In this document: positions 1-10,036 of the stretch, in pieces
How the letters are laid out: the number at the start of each line of letters is the position of its first letter
Numbering within the stretch: position 1 is the first letter of the stretch
Source of the DNA: Agriotes lineatus
Taxonomy: Eukaryota > Arthropoda > Insecta > Coleoptera > Elateridae
Direction: 5' to 3'
Assembly: GCA_940337035.1 (NCBI GenBank)
Contig: CALNHX010005282.1
Coordinates: 45,925 to 109,924, forward strand
Length of the DNA stretch: 64,000 bases
Made by a program: the position numbers and the translations under genes
The notes under the pieces: generated by a model
The model's database searches: none
The model's input: the letters and a program-made list of their open reading frames with translations, nothing else
What the model was told of the DNA's origin: nothing

Positions 1-1
1 T

Positions 2-493
2 GTAATAGGAGCCCTAAATAGTATTTGGTGGGACAAGAACATAAGCAACACAAATAAAAAACGAATCGGACAAACAATGGTGGAAACAGTTCTGACATAT
101 GGATGTGAAATGTGGACTTTGAAGGAAGAAGAAAAGCGTAGACTGATAGCAGTAGAAATGGACTATTTACGCAGAAGTTCCAGAACATCAAGACTACAAC
201 GAGTCCGAAATGAAGAAATTAGAAACAGAATGAAAGCAAGAGAAACAATTGTGGACAGAATAGAAAAGAAAAGTTTGAAATGGTTTGGACATGTACTTAG
301 GATGAATGAGACAAGATTGCCAAAGCGAGTGTTCGAATGGAAGCCGCCAGGGAGGAATAAAAGAGGTCGGCCCCGAAAATCGTGGAATGAGGGAATACGA
401 CGAGCCCTTGAAAACCGGGATATGGATGAAGGAATGGCGCAGAACCGGGTAGCATGGAGACTGGGATTGGGAATGCAGCGACCAGCTGTATAA
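2..493 (+). CDS. C-terminal end of a LINE (non-LTR retrotransposon) reverse transcriptase, cut by the window edge
   Basis: The frame is open from base 2 to the stop at 491-493; the first ATG is at 77, but the frame runs on upstream, so that ATG is not a real start. The protein shows the tail conserved in arthropod endonuclease/RT LINEs: a YGCEMW motif, a RRSSR-like basic stretch, WFGHVLRM, and a final GRPRKSW segment. These follow the polymerase domain in this family and contain no catalytic residues. The polymerase and endonuclease lie outside the window or are lost (LINE copies are usually 5'-truncated). Downstream is an AT-rich tail with an AT dinucleotide run. No inactivating lesion is seen in this piece. 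Family placement is good; clade placement is uncertain. Confidence 0.8.
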   Translation, partial: VIGALNSIWWDKNISNTNKKRIGQTMVETVLTYGCEMWTLKEEEKRRLIAVEMDYLRRSSRTSRLQRVRNEEIRNRMKARETIVDRIEKKSLKWFGHVLRMNETRLPKRVFEWKPPGRNKRGRPRKSWNEGIRRALENRDMDEGMAQNRVAWRLGLGMQRPAV

Positions 494-897
494 TTATTAA
501 TGTATTATATTACATATTGTATTATACATGTTATTAAACCCAAATATATATATATATTTAAAATGTGTAAATCCCTTCGCAGATTTTTGAAAAAAGGTAT
601 ACTTATTTTTTTAGAAATTTACTGACAGACAAAATAAAAATGACTATTCAATTCACCTGTCATCTGTCAAAAAGTGACCAATAAAAATCTAGAATTCTGA
701 CGTTTCTTGACCAATCAAAAAAATATCAGTGGATATATCTTCCTAGAAGGTATTCAAGTGACTATTTTTAACAAATGCTATTTTTATTAGAAAAAGTCAA
801 TATTAGTGTTCTGTTACTATAGAAATTGCGTAGTTTGTTGCTAGATTTACTGAAAACTAATTTGAAAAAGTAGTTTGGTTCATTAAATAGTCCCTCG
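494..897. other. Noncoding AT-rich stretch with a short AT microsatellite
   Basis: No gene is seen. An alternating AT run lies at about 544-558, just after the LINE tail, and is probably part of that element's 3' tail or grew from it. The rest has no recognisable motif. Confidence 0.5.
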
Positions 898-1076
898 AAT
901 ACCATTCTTAGTCAAAGTTAAGTAGATTATTTTTGCGGTGGTATCACTACTCATGTCCATTGCGCTTTGGATTAGGACTCGTGCTAGCGCACTCGTCCTA
1001 ATCGTACCAAAGCGCAATGGACATTCGTGACACCACCGCAAAAATAGTCGACATAACTTTGACTACTCATGGTATT
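898..1076. repeat. Fold-back palindromic element
   Basis: Two arms of about 75-80 bases are inverted copies of each other. The left arm contains GTCAAAGTTA, TTTTTGCGGTGGT and GTCCATTGCGCTTTGG; the right arm (993-1076) carries the reverse complements of all three in the reverse order. Outer ends are AATACC / GGTATT. The centre (about 977-997) is itself GC-rich, with AGGAC / GTCCT closing a loop around GCTAGC. Single-stranded DNA or RNA would fold into one long hairpin. It resembles a snap-back MITE; no ORF and no clear target duplication are seen. It abuts the hAT remnant at 1085. Confidence 0.75.
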
Positions 1077-1084
1077 ATAAGTGA

Positions 1085-1357
1085 ATATTAACCTAAATTC
1101 TAAAAGTTGGAAAGTCCCTGGCCTCAGATAAGGTTAATTTGTTTAGGCCTTTGGATTCCAACAATTTGGTTAGTACTTTTATTTGAAATAAAACGGTCTT
1201 CATAAATAAAAGATTAGAAAATCAAACGTCAGAATAGTTTTATAGAGATCATAAGACTTTATATATGCTCTAGTATCGCTCTGATCGGAATTGAAGATTT
1301 CCAGCAATAGGTCAACTATTGCTTCTAAGGATTTGTTCACTACATCAATTGACTTTG
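1085..1357 (-). pseudogene. hAT transposase remnant, downstream part (beyond the BEL insertion)
   Basis: Read on the minus strand from 1357, the frame encodes SIDVVNKSLEAIVDLLLEIF and further residues before a stop near 1200. A shifted frame then gives VLFQIKVLTKLLESKGLN, which resembles the region of ZMYM1/DUF4371-type hAT transposases before the RNase H insertion. The same frame is open on the other side of the BEL element (10,037-10,220), and both sides share CTTTG at the junction, so this is the same coding unit cut by BEL. hAT enzymes move DNA by cut and paste with a DDE RNase H fold; no catalytic residues are visible here. Assignment rests mainly on continuity with the piece at 11,441-11,650. 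Confidence 0.5.
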
Positions 1358-1572
1358 TGTTAATAAATATAAACTTTTCTGAGTAACCACTTTATTTCAA
1401 CTCATCATTTGCGTGTCAGTGGTTGAACTGACCACCGAAGATTTTAAAATGACGCACCAGCAACCCTCCGAAAATGAGCGAGTGCGCCCGAAATACAAAA
1501 CTGGCAACGAAAATACACAAACTTAATATTATACAAAGAAATAGAAATATGTTACATTAACTAGTCTAAACA
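1358..1572 (-). repeat. 3' LTR of the BEL/Pao element
   Basis: 215 bp, TG...CA ends, matching 9822-10036 apart from about 5 substitutions: three clustered near 1365-1368, then a G/A change in GGTTGAAC and another in GGCAACGAAA. The outer edge abuts target duplication CTTTG at 1353-1357. Confidence 0.95.
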
Positions 1573-1586
1573 TACCCCCCACCTTG
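1573..1586 (-). other. Polypurine tract of the BEL/Pao element
   Basis: Read on the minus strand, CAAGGTGGGGGGTA ends directly against the TG of the 3' LTR. A purine run here primes plus-strand DNA synthesis in LTR retrotransposons. Position and composition both fit. Confidence 0.75.
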
Positions 1587-1701
1587 AAGAACTAAACTTC
1601 AAAACGCTGTACAGTTACAATAATGATTAATCAATCATACATATATACAAAAATCGAGAAACTTTAATAACACAACATAGAATAAAGTATTTAAAAATCA
1701 G

Positions 1702-2634
1702 TCAATTGTCATTAATGGGTAACACACACAGTTTAGCTACCGCACGTTTTTGTACACCACCAACACTTTTCACAGTTACCACTCGGATTATGCCATCAGA
1801 ACCGGGATGCACCTCCACAATTCTGCCAAGATGCCATTTCAGAGGAGGCACATTGTCCTCGCGAATGACGACCATTGCGTTGGGCGTAATTAAATTTGCG
1901 CTGTTGGATCGCACCTGTAGTTGGCTAATATACTCCTTGGACCACCTAGCCCAAAAGTGCTGAGCTATATGCTGCACCCTCTGAAAGTGAGATAGTCTTT
2001 CCGACTTCGTATCAACAACATTTTGATCTTGAACGCTGAATAAGCTTCTCCCTATCAGAAAGTGAGCTGGAGTGAGAGGATTTAGGTCAGAAGGGTCATT
2101 TGACAATGGGGAGAGAGGTCTAGAATTTACCACTGCTTCAATTTGAATTAAAACTGTATTTAATTCTTCATACGTTAGTAGTGCAGTACCAATAACGCGT
2201 TTCAAGTGATATTTTATTGTTTTTACACCTGCTTCCCAGAGACCTCCGAAATGCGGAGAGCGTGGTGGTATAAAGGACTAGGAAATACCTTCTGAGGCTA
2301 TTGCATTATCAAAATCCTTACTAGTGCATTCAGAATCTAAATCTCTTAAAAATTATTTTAAACAAGCATTTGCCCCAACGAAATTGCTGCCATTATCAGA
2401 ATATATTTTAGAAGGCTTACCCCTCCTTCCAACAAATCGTCTTAAGGTAGCTAAGAAGGCTTCTGTGGTAAGTTCCGATACAACTTCCACATGAATTACC
2501 TTTGTCAAAAAACAAATGAAAATGCATATATATGTTTTGATCGTCTTGCAACCTCGCCCCTTGCCGGTTTTCGTTAAAATAGGGCCACAATAATCTACGC
2601 CACATGTTTGAAAGGGAAAGGCAGCTGTTACTCG
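1702..2634 (-). pseudogene. BEL/Pao integrase catalytic core and C-terminal part
   Basis: Integrase inserts the cDNA copy into the host genome. Read on the minus strand across several frames, the three catalytic acidic residues can all be found: Asp in VDYCGP (near 2600), Asp in YSDNGSNF (near 2390-2400) and Glu in GGLWEAGVK (near 2235). The 167-codon C-terminal stretch (2205 to 1702) is intact and has the family motifs VNSRPLSPLS, LTPAHFLIGR and the DNA-binding tail with PLKWHLGRI. In-frame stops occur at the join with the upstream frame (2635-2637) and between the core blocks, with at least one frame change, so no single protein is made. The last codons lie about 130 bp before the 3' LTR. 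Confidence 0.88.
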
Positions 2635-4386
2635 CTATTTAGGAAAAGATCCCATTAAATATTTAGCACGATTGGGATTTGCACGAAAACATCTTACGCA
2701 GTTATGAACAATTTTTCGCACTAAGTTGCGTCCCGAAATTGGCCAATATGTGTCCCTAAGAACTGACAAAAGTAATTGCGGACCCGAATGTAGCGTACGT
2801 TCATGCAGGTCTTGCGCAATTAGCAATGTAAGCCGATGCTTGGACGGGAGAATAATGGGGTGCTTCTTATTTTCAGAAAAATTGGAATTTTGTAATCTAC
2901 CGCCTACCCGCAAAATTCCTCTTTCATCAAGGAAAGGATGTAAGGCGAGTAAATTACTTTTGGAGTTAATATCCCTTGATTTCGACAGTTCCTTGATTTC
3001 TTGCTTAAATTCGTCGTGCTGTGCAATTTTTATCAGAATTTCCAAAGCATGGTTTAATTCAGTCACTGTAAGGCAACCGATGGTTCTATCACGTTTCAGC
3101 TTTAATGAATTGTTTTTAAATCTCACACAATATGCTATACATCGCTGCAACCGCTTTAGAGAAGAAAAACGCGCAAACAAATCGTTTTCAATTTTTGCCA
3201 TCAATTCAATTGTAGTTGCAACGCGGCATTCAGACAAATACTCAGTGGAAGTCTGATAATTTTCAATTGCCCCACCGGGCCAGTAGGTAGGTAACTGCCT
3301 TAGCCAGCCTGGGCCGTGCCACCAAAGCTTTGAGCCAATTAATTTACTTGGTCTAATACCGCGTGATAGGAGGTCAGCAGGATTGTCACCAGAGCTAATA
3401 TTCCGCCAGTCAGACTGGCCTACCAAATTTTGAATTTCCGAAACCCGATTGGCCACGAAGGTTTTTAGGGTATTTGGAGCTGACTTAATCCATGCTAGCG
3501 TAACTGTCGAATCGCACCAATACACGGTAGCGTCAAACTGCATTTTTATGGCTGACTTGAACTTATCAACAAACCTAGCAAGTAAAAGAGCTCCACACAG
3601 TTCTAAGCGCGGTATGGAAATGGTTTTTAACGGTGCTACTTTAGATTTAGCTAATTTAACATGTACGTTTTCTAACGCGTCCATACTCCGAACGTAAATA
3701 CAAGCGCCATAAGCGACCTCAGACGCATCTGAAAAACAATGAATCTCAATGCTCGCTGCGTCGTGGATGATTACTTGACGCGGTATCTCTATTTGCTGCA
3801 AAGCTATTAGTTCATCTTGAAACTGTAGCCACTGAGAATGCAAATCCATAGGAACAGATTCGTCCCATGATAAATTATATTGCCATAATTTTTGCAGCAA
3901 AATTTTTGGTATTATGACAGCAGGACCTAGGAGCCCTAAAGGATCAAATATTTTAGCTGTAGCGGATAAAATATACCTTTTGGTCACGGAAGTTTGCAAT
4001 TCATTTGCCTTGATGCTATAATTTAATGTGTCTGATTGCGGTAGCCATAATAAGCCTAAAGTTTTTGTGTTTTGATCGGGACACAACTTCAGGGCGCTAG
4101 AATCTCCAGCATTAGAAGCAGGTATATCATGTAAAACTGAGGGTTCGTTTGATATCCATTTTCTGAGATCGAAACAACCACGTTGGAGTATCAAAATGAT
4201 TTCATTTCGAATAGCAATTGTTTCTTCGATGGAATCTGCACTCGTAAGCAGATCATCGACATAGAAATCATTTAAAATTATGTTAGATGCTCGAGGAAAT
4301 TCGCTTATGCTTTTATGTCCTAACTCTTGAAGACACCTAATTGCCAAGAATGAAGCCGCGGCAGTGCCGTACGTAACCGTGTTCAA
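2635..4386 (-). pseudogene. BEL/Pao pol: reverse transcriptase end, RNase H and integrase zinc domain
   Basis: This 583-codon open stretch starts inside the polymerase, so its first ATG is not a true start. Reverse transcriptase motifs TVTYGTA and FYVDDL (catalytic YVDD, residues 42-45) come first. RNase H follows, with CFSDAS (about 217-222), PRLELCGALL (259-268), WCDST (290-294) and NPADLLSRG (335-343); the Asp residues in these blocks are kept. The C-terminal third is the integrase zinc domain: His528, His533, Cys563 and Cys566 form an HHCC pattern before an in-frame TAG at 2635-2637. Upstream the frame joins the RT start only after another stop and a frameshift. It is the best-preserved part of the element. 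Confidence 0.92.
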
Positions 4387-4766
4387 ACAGTAGTCCGTTA
4401 ATGGGTCAGTAGGGCTTGATCGCTATACAATGCGTTGCAAGGCTCTTTGTTCGGGCTGAATAAACACTTGCCTGTACATTTTTGCTGTCAGCCGATAGAG
4501 CATATCTATATTTGCGAAATCTGATTAAAATGGAAAAAAGGTCATCCTGAATGACCGGACCTACAGCTTGAAGATTGTTCAAAGAGATGCCTGTGCTTGA
4601 TTTCACGGACCCATTAAACACGACCCTTAACTGGGTTGTTAAACTTTCTTCTTTTATCACGCCATGATGGGGCAAGTAATACGAAACGACACTATTTTCT
4701 ACATTTTCTATCTTGCTCATGTGACCCATCATCTCGTATTCACTCATGAATTTGACATATAATTCC
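4387..4766 (-). pseudogene. BEL/Pao reverse transcriptase, N-terminal part, next to the piggyBac insertion
   Basis: From the TTAA at 4767 leftwards, the minus strand encodes the start of the BEL RT: ELYVKFMSEYEMMGHM, then TTQLRVVFNGS and ISLNNLQAVGPVIQDDL, then YRYALSADS. Near 4474-4482 the frame shifts, because MYRQV and QPEQRALQRIV continue in another frame. An in-frame TAG at 4423-4425 replaces what is normally a Trp codon (IVWR in the family). The codons before 4767 now belong to piggyBac; the matching upstream BEL half begins at 7131 in the same frame once one TTAA is removed. The enzyme domain is therefore disabled three ways. Confidence 0.9.
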
Positions 4767-4991
4767 TTAACCCCTGTGTCTATGCGAAATTTTTCATACG
4801 CTGGTCTATACCCGGGGCACCCGGGTACCCACCTCCATTTTAGACGAGTGCGATATGCTGCGCACGCAGTTACACAGAGCATTACTTTCTGCTTGTCATC
4901 GGCAGCTGGTAGACGTATAGTTTAAGTGTTTTAAGTGTGTAGTTTTATCTAAGTGTATTACAATGAGTTGAAAAGCAGAAGATTTTAGACG

Positions 4992-5056
4992 GTAAGTTGT
5001 TGTATATACAGTTCGTTGTAGTTGTATAAATACTATTAATTTCTGTAATTTTTTAG
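4992..5056 (+). other. Candidate short intron near the start of the piggyBac transposase gene
   Basis: A perfect donor GTAAGT at 4992-4997 is followed 60 bases later by a pyrimidine-rich acceptor ending TTTTTTAG at 5056, two bases before an ATG at 5058. The size is near the usual lower limit for insect introns. It could remove part of the 5' leader or join a short first exon around 4963. Inference from motifs only. Confidence 0.35.
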
Positions 5057-5057
5057 G

Positions 5058-6865
5058 ATGACTTATGAGCAACAACAAGCGTACTTGAATGAATTGCTCA
5101 ACGAGAGAGTGACGAAAGTACTGAATTCTGTGAATCTGACGAAGAATACGTTCCAGAAAACCAAGCAGGTGATGCATCAGATATTGATGACGTGTTAGAA
5201 GATGTCAATAATCATATAGAGTTGAACGACGAAGATCTAAGCAGTGATGACGAAACAGGTGAACTTCAAGAAACAAGTAATTCTACGGATAACGTATTGT
5301 TAGGCAAAGATAAAATGGAATGGCACCGAACACCACCAAATGCAACTAGAACAATGAAGCACAACATACTTCGCCAAAAGGCTGGTCCAGTGCGGTCAAC
5401 TGAAACTCTTACTGTGTATGATACTTTCAAGTGTATATTTAGTAGTGTCATGTGTGACGTAATCATTCGTGAAACGAACAGAAAAGCCAATCGAGTTTAT
5501 GCGAAATATAATAGTGAAAACCCCACAAAGGTTCCAAAGGTGTGGCAACCCATTACAGCAGAGGAGTTTGACGCTTTTCTGGGTATTCTTATTACTGCAG
5601 GTGTGCATCATTCTAATTCTGAACATACAAAAGAGTTATGGAAACTTGATTCTTACCCCCTGTATAGAGCAAGTATGGGTTTGAATCGTTTTTGGAGCGT
5701 AAATAGGTTTTTGCGATTTGATAACGAGAATACTCGCACTGAACGTCTGGAAAACGATAAAGCCGCTGCTATATCAGACATTTTCAACCTTTTGAATGCG
5801 AATTTACGTAAGCACTATATACCATCAGAGTGTTTGACCGTAGATGAGCAACTATTTCCATTTAGAGGGAGAACACGATTTACGCAGTACATGCCATCTA
5901 AACCGGCAAAGTATGGCATCAAGGTTTGGTGGATCTGTGACTCTTACAGTTCATATCCTTTGAGTGGGCAAATATATACAGGGAAATCTGCAAGTGGACG
6001 TGAGGTAAACCAAGGAGAACGCGTTGTAAAAGATTTAAGCTATCAATTCAAAGGATCAGGTCTAAATATTACTATGGATAATTTCTTTACGACTCTCCCG
6101 CTAGCCAGCCTTATGATGTCTTGGAACTTATCGATTGTTGGTACTCTAAAAAAAACAAATCATATATTCCAACTGAAATGCTTCCTTCGTCGTCACGTGA
6201 ACCCGAATCATCGTTATTTGGATTTAGTATAGACAATGTCACAATTTGTTCTTTTGTTCCCAAGAAGAACAAAAGTGTAATACTGTTATCCACCATGCAT
6301 AACGATAATGCTGTAGGTGGTAGCAAAAACAAACCTGAAATGATTCAGTATTACAATAAAACAAAAAGTGGAGTTGACAATATGGATAAAATGATTTCGC
6401 ATTATTCTACAAAAAGAAGGACTCTGAGGTGGCCAGTGGCATTTTTTTATAATATGCTAGATATAGCATTTTTGGCAGCCTTTATAATTTATAGCAAGAA
6501 CAATCCACAATTTGCTAAAAAAAACACATAACCGTAGGGTTTTCCTACAAAATCTAGGAAGAGAGTTGGCCATGCCTGCTATTCACAGTAGATCTAAAAT
6601 TCCTAATGTTTATAGACATTTTTCTACTAAATCAGGGATTGAATGTATGATCGGAAAACCATTGCCAACTACTGCGACAGCGACTGCTTAAGGATCTTCA
6701 GATCGAGATGCCTCCGGACGTCTAAAAGTGGTTGGAAGTTGCTATGTGTGTCTATCCATGCAGAACAAAAGGCGCCGCAAAACACGAAAGTTATGTCACA
6801 CTTGTAAGCGTCCATTATGTAATGAACACGCAATAGTTGTAAACAAATGTCAACAGTGTAATTGA
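5058..6865 (+). pseudogene. piggyBac transposase, frameshifted
   Basis: The enzyme cuts and pastes the element at TTAA sites using an RNase H-like fold with catalytic aspartates. The frame starting at ATG 5058 changes near 5100 into an acidic segment (ESDESTEFCESDEEY), then runs open to 6232. In the piece numbered from 5192, Asp218 (LTVDEQ) and Asp296 (TMDNFF) are in place. A frameshift in an eight-A run (6148-6155) moves the frame; the next piece holds GVDNMDKM with the third Asp and RRTLRWPVAFFYN. Another shift occurs near 6523 and a TAA at 6689. The C-terminal cysteine-rich zinc domain (CYVC, CHTC, CNEH, CQQC) is still readable up to the stop at 6865. Catalytic residues survive, but the protein is cut by at least three frameshifts and one stop. 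Confidence 0.93.
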
Positions 6866-7130
6866 TCTTACAATGTATGGGTCTTCAATTTAGTAGTTTT
6901 ATTATATGGTTACCCAGGTACCCCGGGTATAAACTTAAAGGTGTTTTAACTTTACACTAAAATTTTAAATAACGTAATTGATATTTTTGAAAGATAATAG
7001 TGCAAATCGAATGTACTTGAACTATTTGAGGATAAACTAAGCGATAGCTGCAAAATTTTAATGAGAAATGTAAAATTAATTACAAAAACTTTCAAATGGG
7101 TACCCAGGTACCCGGGTATAGACACAAGGG

Positions 7131-8320
7131 TTAAGTTTAGGATTTCTCTCCAATTTTCGTTGAAGGGCGTAAAATCTCTTAACAGCTAGTAATTTTGAAT
7201 CGCCTAATTTATTCGATGTTTCCTTTAGCGGAATGGAGACATAGAATCTACCATTCTCGTCGCGAGCAGTAGTGCTGGTGAAATTCCTTTCACAAAAACG
7301 CTCTTCGCTTGAAAGCGCCTTGGTTACGCAACATTCCTCTAGTTCCCAGAATTTTGCTAATTGTGCTTGCACATCTAGACTACCACTTACTATATTTAAA
7401 TTGCAATAAACATTGTTACGATTATTAGGCTGACAATTTAAAGGACCGGCTAATATCCATCCTAGTCTCGTTTTTTGCAACGTTATCCGATTTCCACCTA
7501 GCTTAATTTGTCCCACACAGATTAATTGCCAAAAGATATCGGAACCTATCAGAATTTCAATTTCACTTGATATATTAAATGTATTGTCAGCTAATTTAAT
7601 ATTCGGCGGAATTTGCAATGAGGCTGAGTCGAACGAGTAGCTTGGAATATTTCCAGTTATTTTTCGGACTACTATACAAGAGATGGTGGTTTTAAAATTG
7701 CCATAGCTTGAGTGCATACTGAGTTCCGCTTTGTGCCAAATTTGGGTGGACAACTGGTTTATACCCGTTACCGCTAAATCAATATTAGTTTTTTGTAAAC
7801 CTAATCGCTCACACAAATTTTCGGTTATTATATTTGATTGGCTACCCGAATCTAATAATGCACGACAATTATAAAGAGAGCCAGATTTGCACTCAACACG
7901 AATGATCGCCGTTGATAGTAGCACTTGCTGCTCGTAGCCATTCATAATATGACTTGTCATTGACGAAACTGCATTAGATTCTTCCTGACTTATCTGCGCT
8001 GTTTGCGAATGACCGGAGCTAGACGCTTCTACACTATTTTGAATGACTCCGGAGGGAGAACTTTGAGTTTCCGAATTTTGAGTATCTAAATGTAGGAGTG
8101 TATGGTGCCTTTTCCTACAATATCTGCAGCTTGATGCCCTACAAAAATTACTAGAATGGAAACCCTTTAAGCAGTTAAAACAAAGTCTTTTGTTTTTTGC
8201 CTCTTGTATTCGAGACGCTATCGGAAGTGCTTTAAACTGTTCGCAATTATAAATGCTGTGCGAGTCCTTGCAAATGACGCATTTAGGCTGCTTAACTGCA
8301 TTTTCATTAATGGCCAAAAA
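7131..8320 (-). pseudogene. BEL/Pao Gag zinc knuckles and aspartic protease
   Basis: A 390-codon stretch on the minus strand. Near its N terminus are CCHC-type zinc knuckles: Cys13-Cys16-His20-Cys25, Cys46-Cys49-His54-Cys59 and a partial third starting at Cys64-Cys67, which bind the RNA genome. The protease follows with active-site motif LLDSGSQSNII (DSGS at residues 156-159) and cuts the polyprotein. The segment ends in a PLKETSNKLG/RFYALQRKLE region that leads into the reverse transcriptase. An in-frame TAA at 8321-8323 separates it from the Gag capsid part; the codon used as its apparent start is TTG and not a real initiator. The frame is broken by piggyBac at the TTAA 7131-7134. Confidence 0.92.
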
Positions 8321-9297
8321 TTAACTTGCTGTAGAATTATTAAATTTGGCTTTAAATTTATTAACTTTCAGTTCACTGGCCTGCGTAACATTAAGAGTTT
8401 CCAACAGTTCGCATTTCGACTTCAGAAACGTTTTTAAATGCTCCATAGTTGGAAAATCACCTTCAATTTTCTGAGCCTCCCATTCACGTTTAGTGGCGGA
8501 ATCAAATTTAGCACTAATTAAATAAATCAATATGGTATCCCACGCTTCTACTGGTTGACCTAACCCTTTAATGCCCTTAAATGTTTAGAAATATTGTCAA
8601 GGAGCTGCCTTAACAAAATAAGGGATTCCTTTGCTATAGATGGTAAATTAAACAATAGTTTAATATGATTATTTACAATTAGCCGCTTATTGTCATATCT
8701 TTCAAGCAATAAATTCCACGCAATGGGATAATTAATATCGCACACTTGTAAGGATTGAATTATTTCGCCTGCCTTTCCCTTAACGGAGCCCTTTAGGTAT
8801 AGAAATTTTTGAACATTCGTAATAGTTTCGTTATCATGTATTAATGATTTGTATAAATCTCTATACTCTAACCAATGCCCGATATCGCCTTCAAATTCAG
8901 GCAAATTTACGGTTGGAAGACGAACTTGATTTATTATCCCGGAATGGTCGAGGTTGCTCCGATTTGAATTTGTTTGTTGCTGCAAGGGGGTAACTTGACT
9001 GTGTTGCTTTAGAAATGTTTGTGCCAAAGATAAATTTGTGTAATACAAACATTCAAAGCTTTCTCTTTCATCTGAACTAGCAACAACTTCTTCAGACTGA
9101 AGCGATTCAATTTCATCTTGCACTATATTAAAATCAGCTATAATGAGTTTTATTCCCGAAATTCTCATTTCTAATTGGGAAAGAAATGCTTCATCTAGAT
9201 TCGTACTGCTTAAGGCTGAATTAATATAAGTTTGAAACCTCGTGAGTTGGGCTTTAATAACACCACGTTTTCGTATTAAGTCCGCTAAATCTTCCAT
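8321..9297 (-). pseudogene. BEL/Pao Gag N-terminal (capsid) part
   Basis: Starts at ATG 9297-9295 (MEDLADLIRKRG), about 500 bp downstream of the primer site, the expected place for Gag. The first 245 codons include the DUF1759-like block typical of BEL Gag: LPTVNLPEFEGDIGHWLEYR followed by FLYLKGSVKGKAGEIIQSL. A one-base shift near 8560 (after HLRALKG) moves the reading to LGQPVEAWDT and LISAKFDSATKREWE, which continues to an in-frame TAA at 8321-8323. Without these two lesions the frame would join the zinc knuckles. The product would form the virus-like particle. No signal or membrane segment. Confidence 0.9.
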
Positions 9298-9800
9298 AAT
9301 TTCAAAGTAATTGCAGCAATGGTAATGAGGAATAAAAAAAAGTAGGATAAATACGATAAGGATAGCTCACTTACTTCTTAGCCTCTTTGTTCTCAGCCAG
9401 GGTTGCTACCTGCGGGGGCTTCTTTGTTGTCACTCTGCACCCGGAAGCTGATTCACGCTGTTAACTGCAAGTGCAGGGCACAGGCCGGTGCCAGATGCTC
9501 CAAGATGCTGCTTGTTGGGCACGAAGGGATGCTAACTGGACTTTGACCCAAGGGCTATGGACAAAGGAATGATGCTCCGGCGTCGCCTTTTGATTACGTA
9601 TTAATTTAATACTATTTGGGGATGAATCGCTGATGCTTCCACGTAGTCGCTCAAAAGATGAATTTAGAAATCGACGCGCTGGTACTGGTACAGGCCACGG
9701 ATTTCAAACACTTAGCGAATTTGGTTTATCGACGGTAAATTTGATTAATTGGTTACCGGATAAAATCTTACACACACACTACACATAGTTCTTATTAATT
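9298..9800 (-). other. BEL/Pao 5' leader between primer site and Gag
   Basis: About 500 noncoding bases between the tRNA primer site and the Gag ATG. Expected to carry packaging and dimerisation signals in an LTR element; I see no specific motif. Slightly more GC-rich than the flanks. Confidence 0.6.
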
Positions 9801-9816
9801 CGACTGCGAAGGACCA
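9801..9816 (-). other. tRNA primer binding site of the BEL/Pao element
   Basis: Read on the minus strand, five bases after the 5' LTR, TGGTCCTTCGCAGTCG begins with the TGG complementary to a tRNA CCA end. Reverse transcription would start here. I cannot name the tRNA with confidence from this sequence. Confidence 0.75.
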
Positions 9817-9821
9817 AAATA

Positions 9822-10036
9822 TGTTAATAAAATAAAACTTTTCTGAGTAACCACTTTATTTCAACTCATCATTTGCGTGTCAGTGGTTAAACTGACCACC
9901 GAAGATTTTAAAATGACGCACCAGCAACCCTCCGAAAATGAGCGAGTGCGCCCGAAATACAAAACTGGCAACAAAAATACACAAACTTAATATTATACAA
10001 AGAAATAGAAATATGTTACATTAACTAGTCTAAACA
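9822..10036 (-). repeat. 5' LTR of the BEL/Pao element
   Basis: 215 bp partner of 1358-1572, with the same TG...CA ends, and bordered by target duplication CTTTG at 10037-10041. In a BEL element it holds the promoter and polyadenylation signal; I do not see an obvious TATA box. Confidence 0.95.

Larger units (their letters stand above)
4771..7130 (+). mobile_element. piggyBac-family DNA transposon inserted in BEL pol
   Basis: The ends are inverted: CCCCTGTGTCTAT at 4771 and the reverse complement of CCCTTGTGTCTAT ending at 7130. Both sides are flanked by TTAA (4767-4770 and 7131-7134), the hallmark of piggyBac insertion. Removing the element with one TTAA restores the BEL reading frame exactly, which confirms both borders. 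Length is 2360 bp, close to the family norm. Behind each TIR there is a GC-rich palindromic block built on GGTACC/CCGGGTA (4808-4831 and 7098-7119), with a third copy at 6908-6930. The transposase gene it carries is broken. It inserted after BEL did. Confidence 0.96.
1358..10036 (-). mobile_element. BEL/Pao LTR retrotransposon, structurally full length, coding broken
   Basis: Two 215 bp direct repeats (1358-1572 and 9822-10036) begin TGTTAATAAA and end TAGTCTAAACA, so both have TG...CA ends. The host flanks repeat CTTTG exactly (1353-1357 and 10037-10041), a 5 bp target duplication usual for BEL/Pao. On the minus strand the order is 5' LTR, tRNA primer site, about 500 bp leader, Gag, zinc knuckles, aspartic protease, reverse transcriptase with YVDD, RNase H, integrase, polypurine tract, 3' LTR, which is the BEL/Pao order. 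The LTRs differ at about 5 of 215 positions by eye. A piggyBac element (4771-7130) lies inside the pol frame. It cannot encode a complete polyprotein. Confidence 0.95.

Noticed and set aside
2726..3256. 176-codon plus-strand ORF
   Set aside because: It is the antisense of the well-supported BEL RNase H/integrase frame and has no family motif.
5266..5626. Minus-strand ORFs of about 75 codons
   Set aside because: Antisense of the piggyBac transposase, where conserved motifs read on plus.
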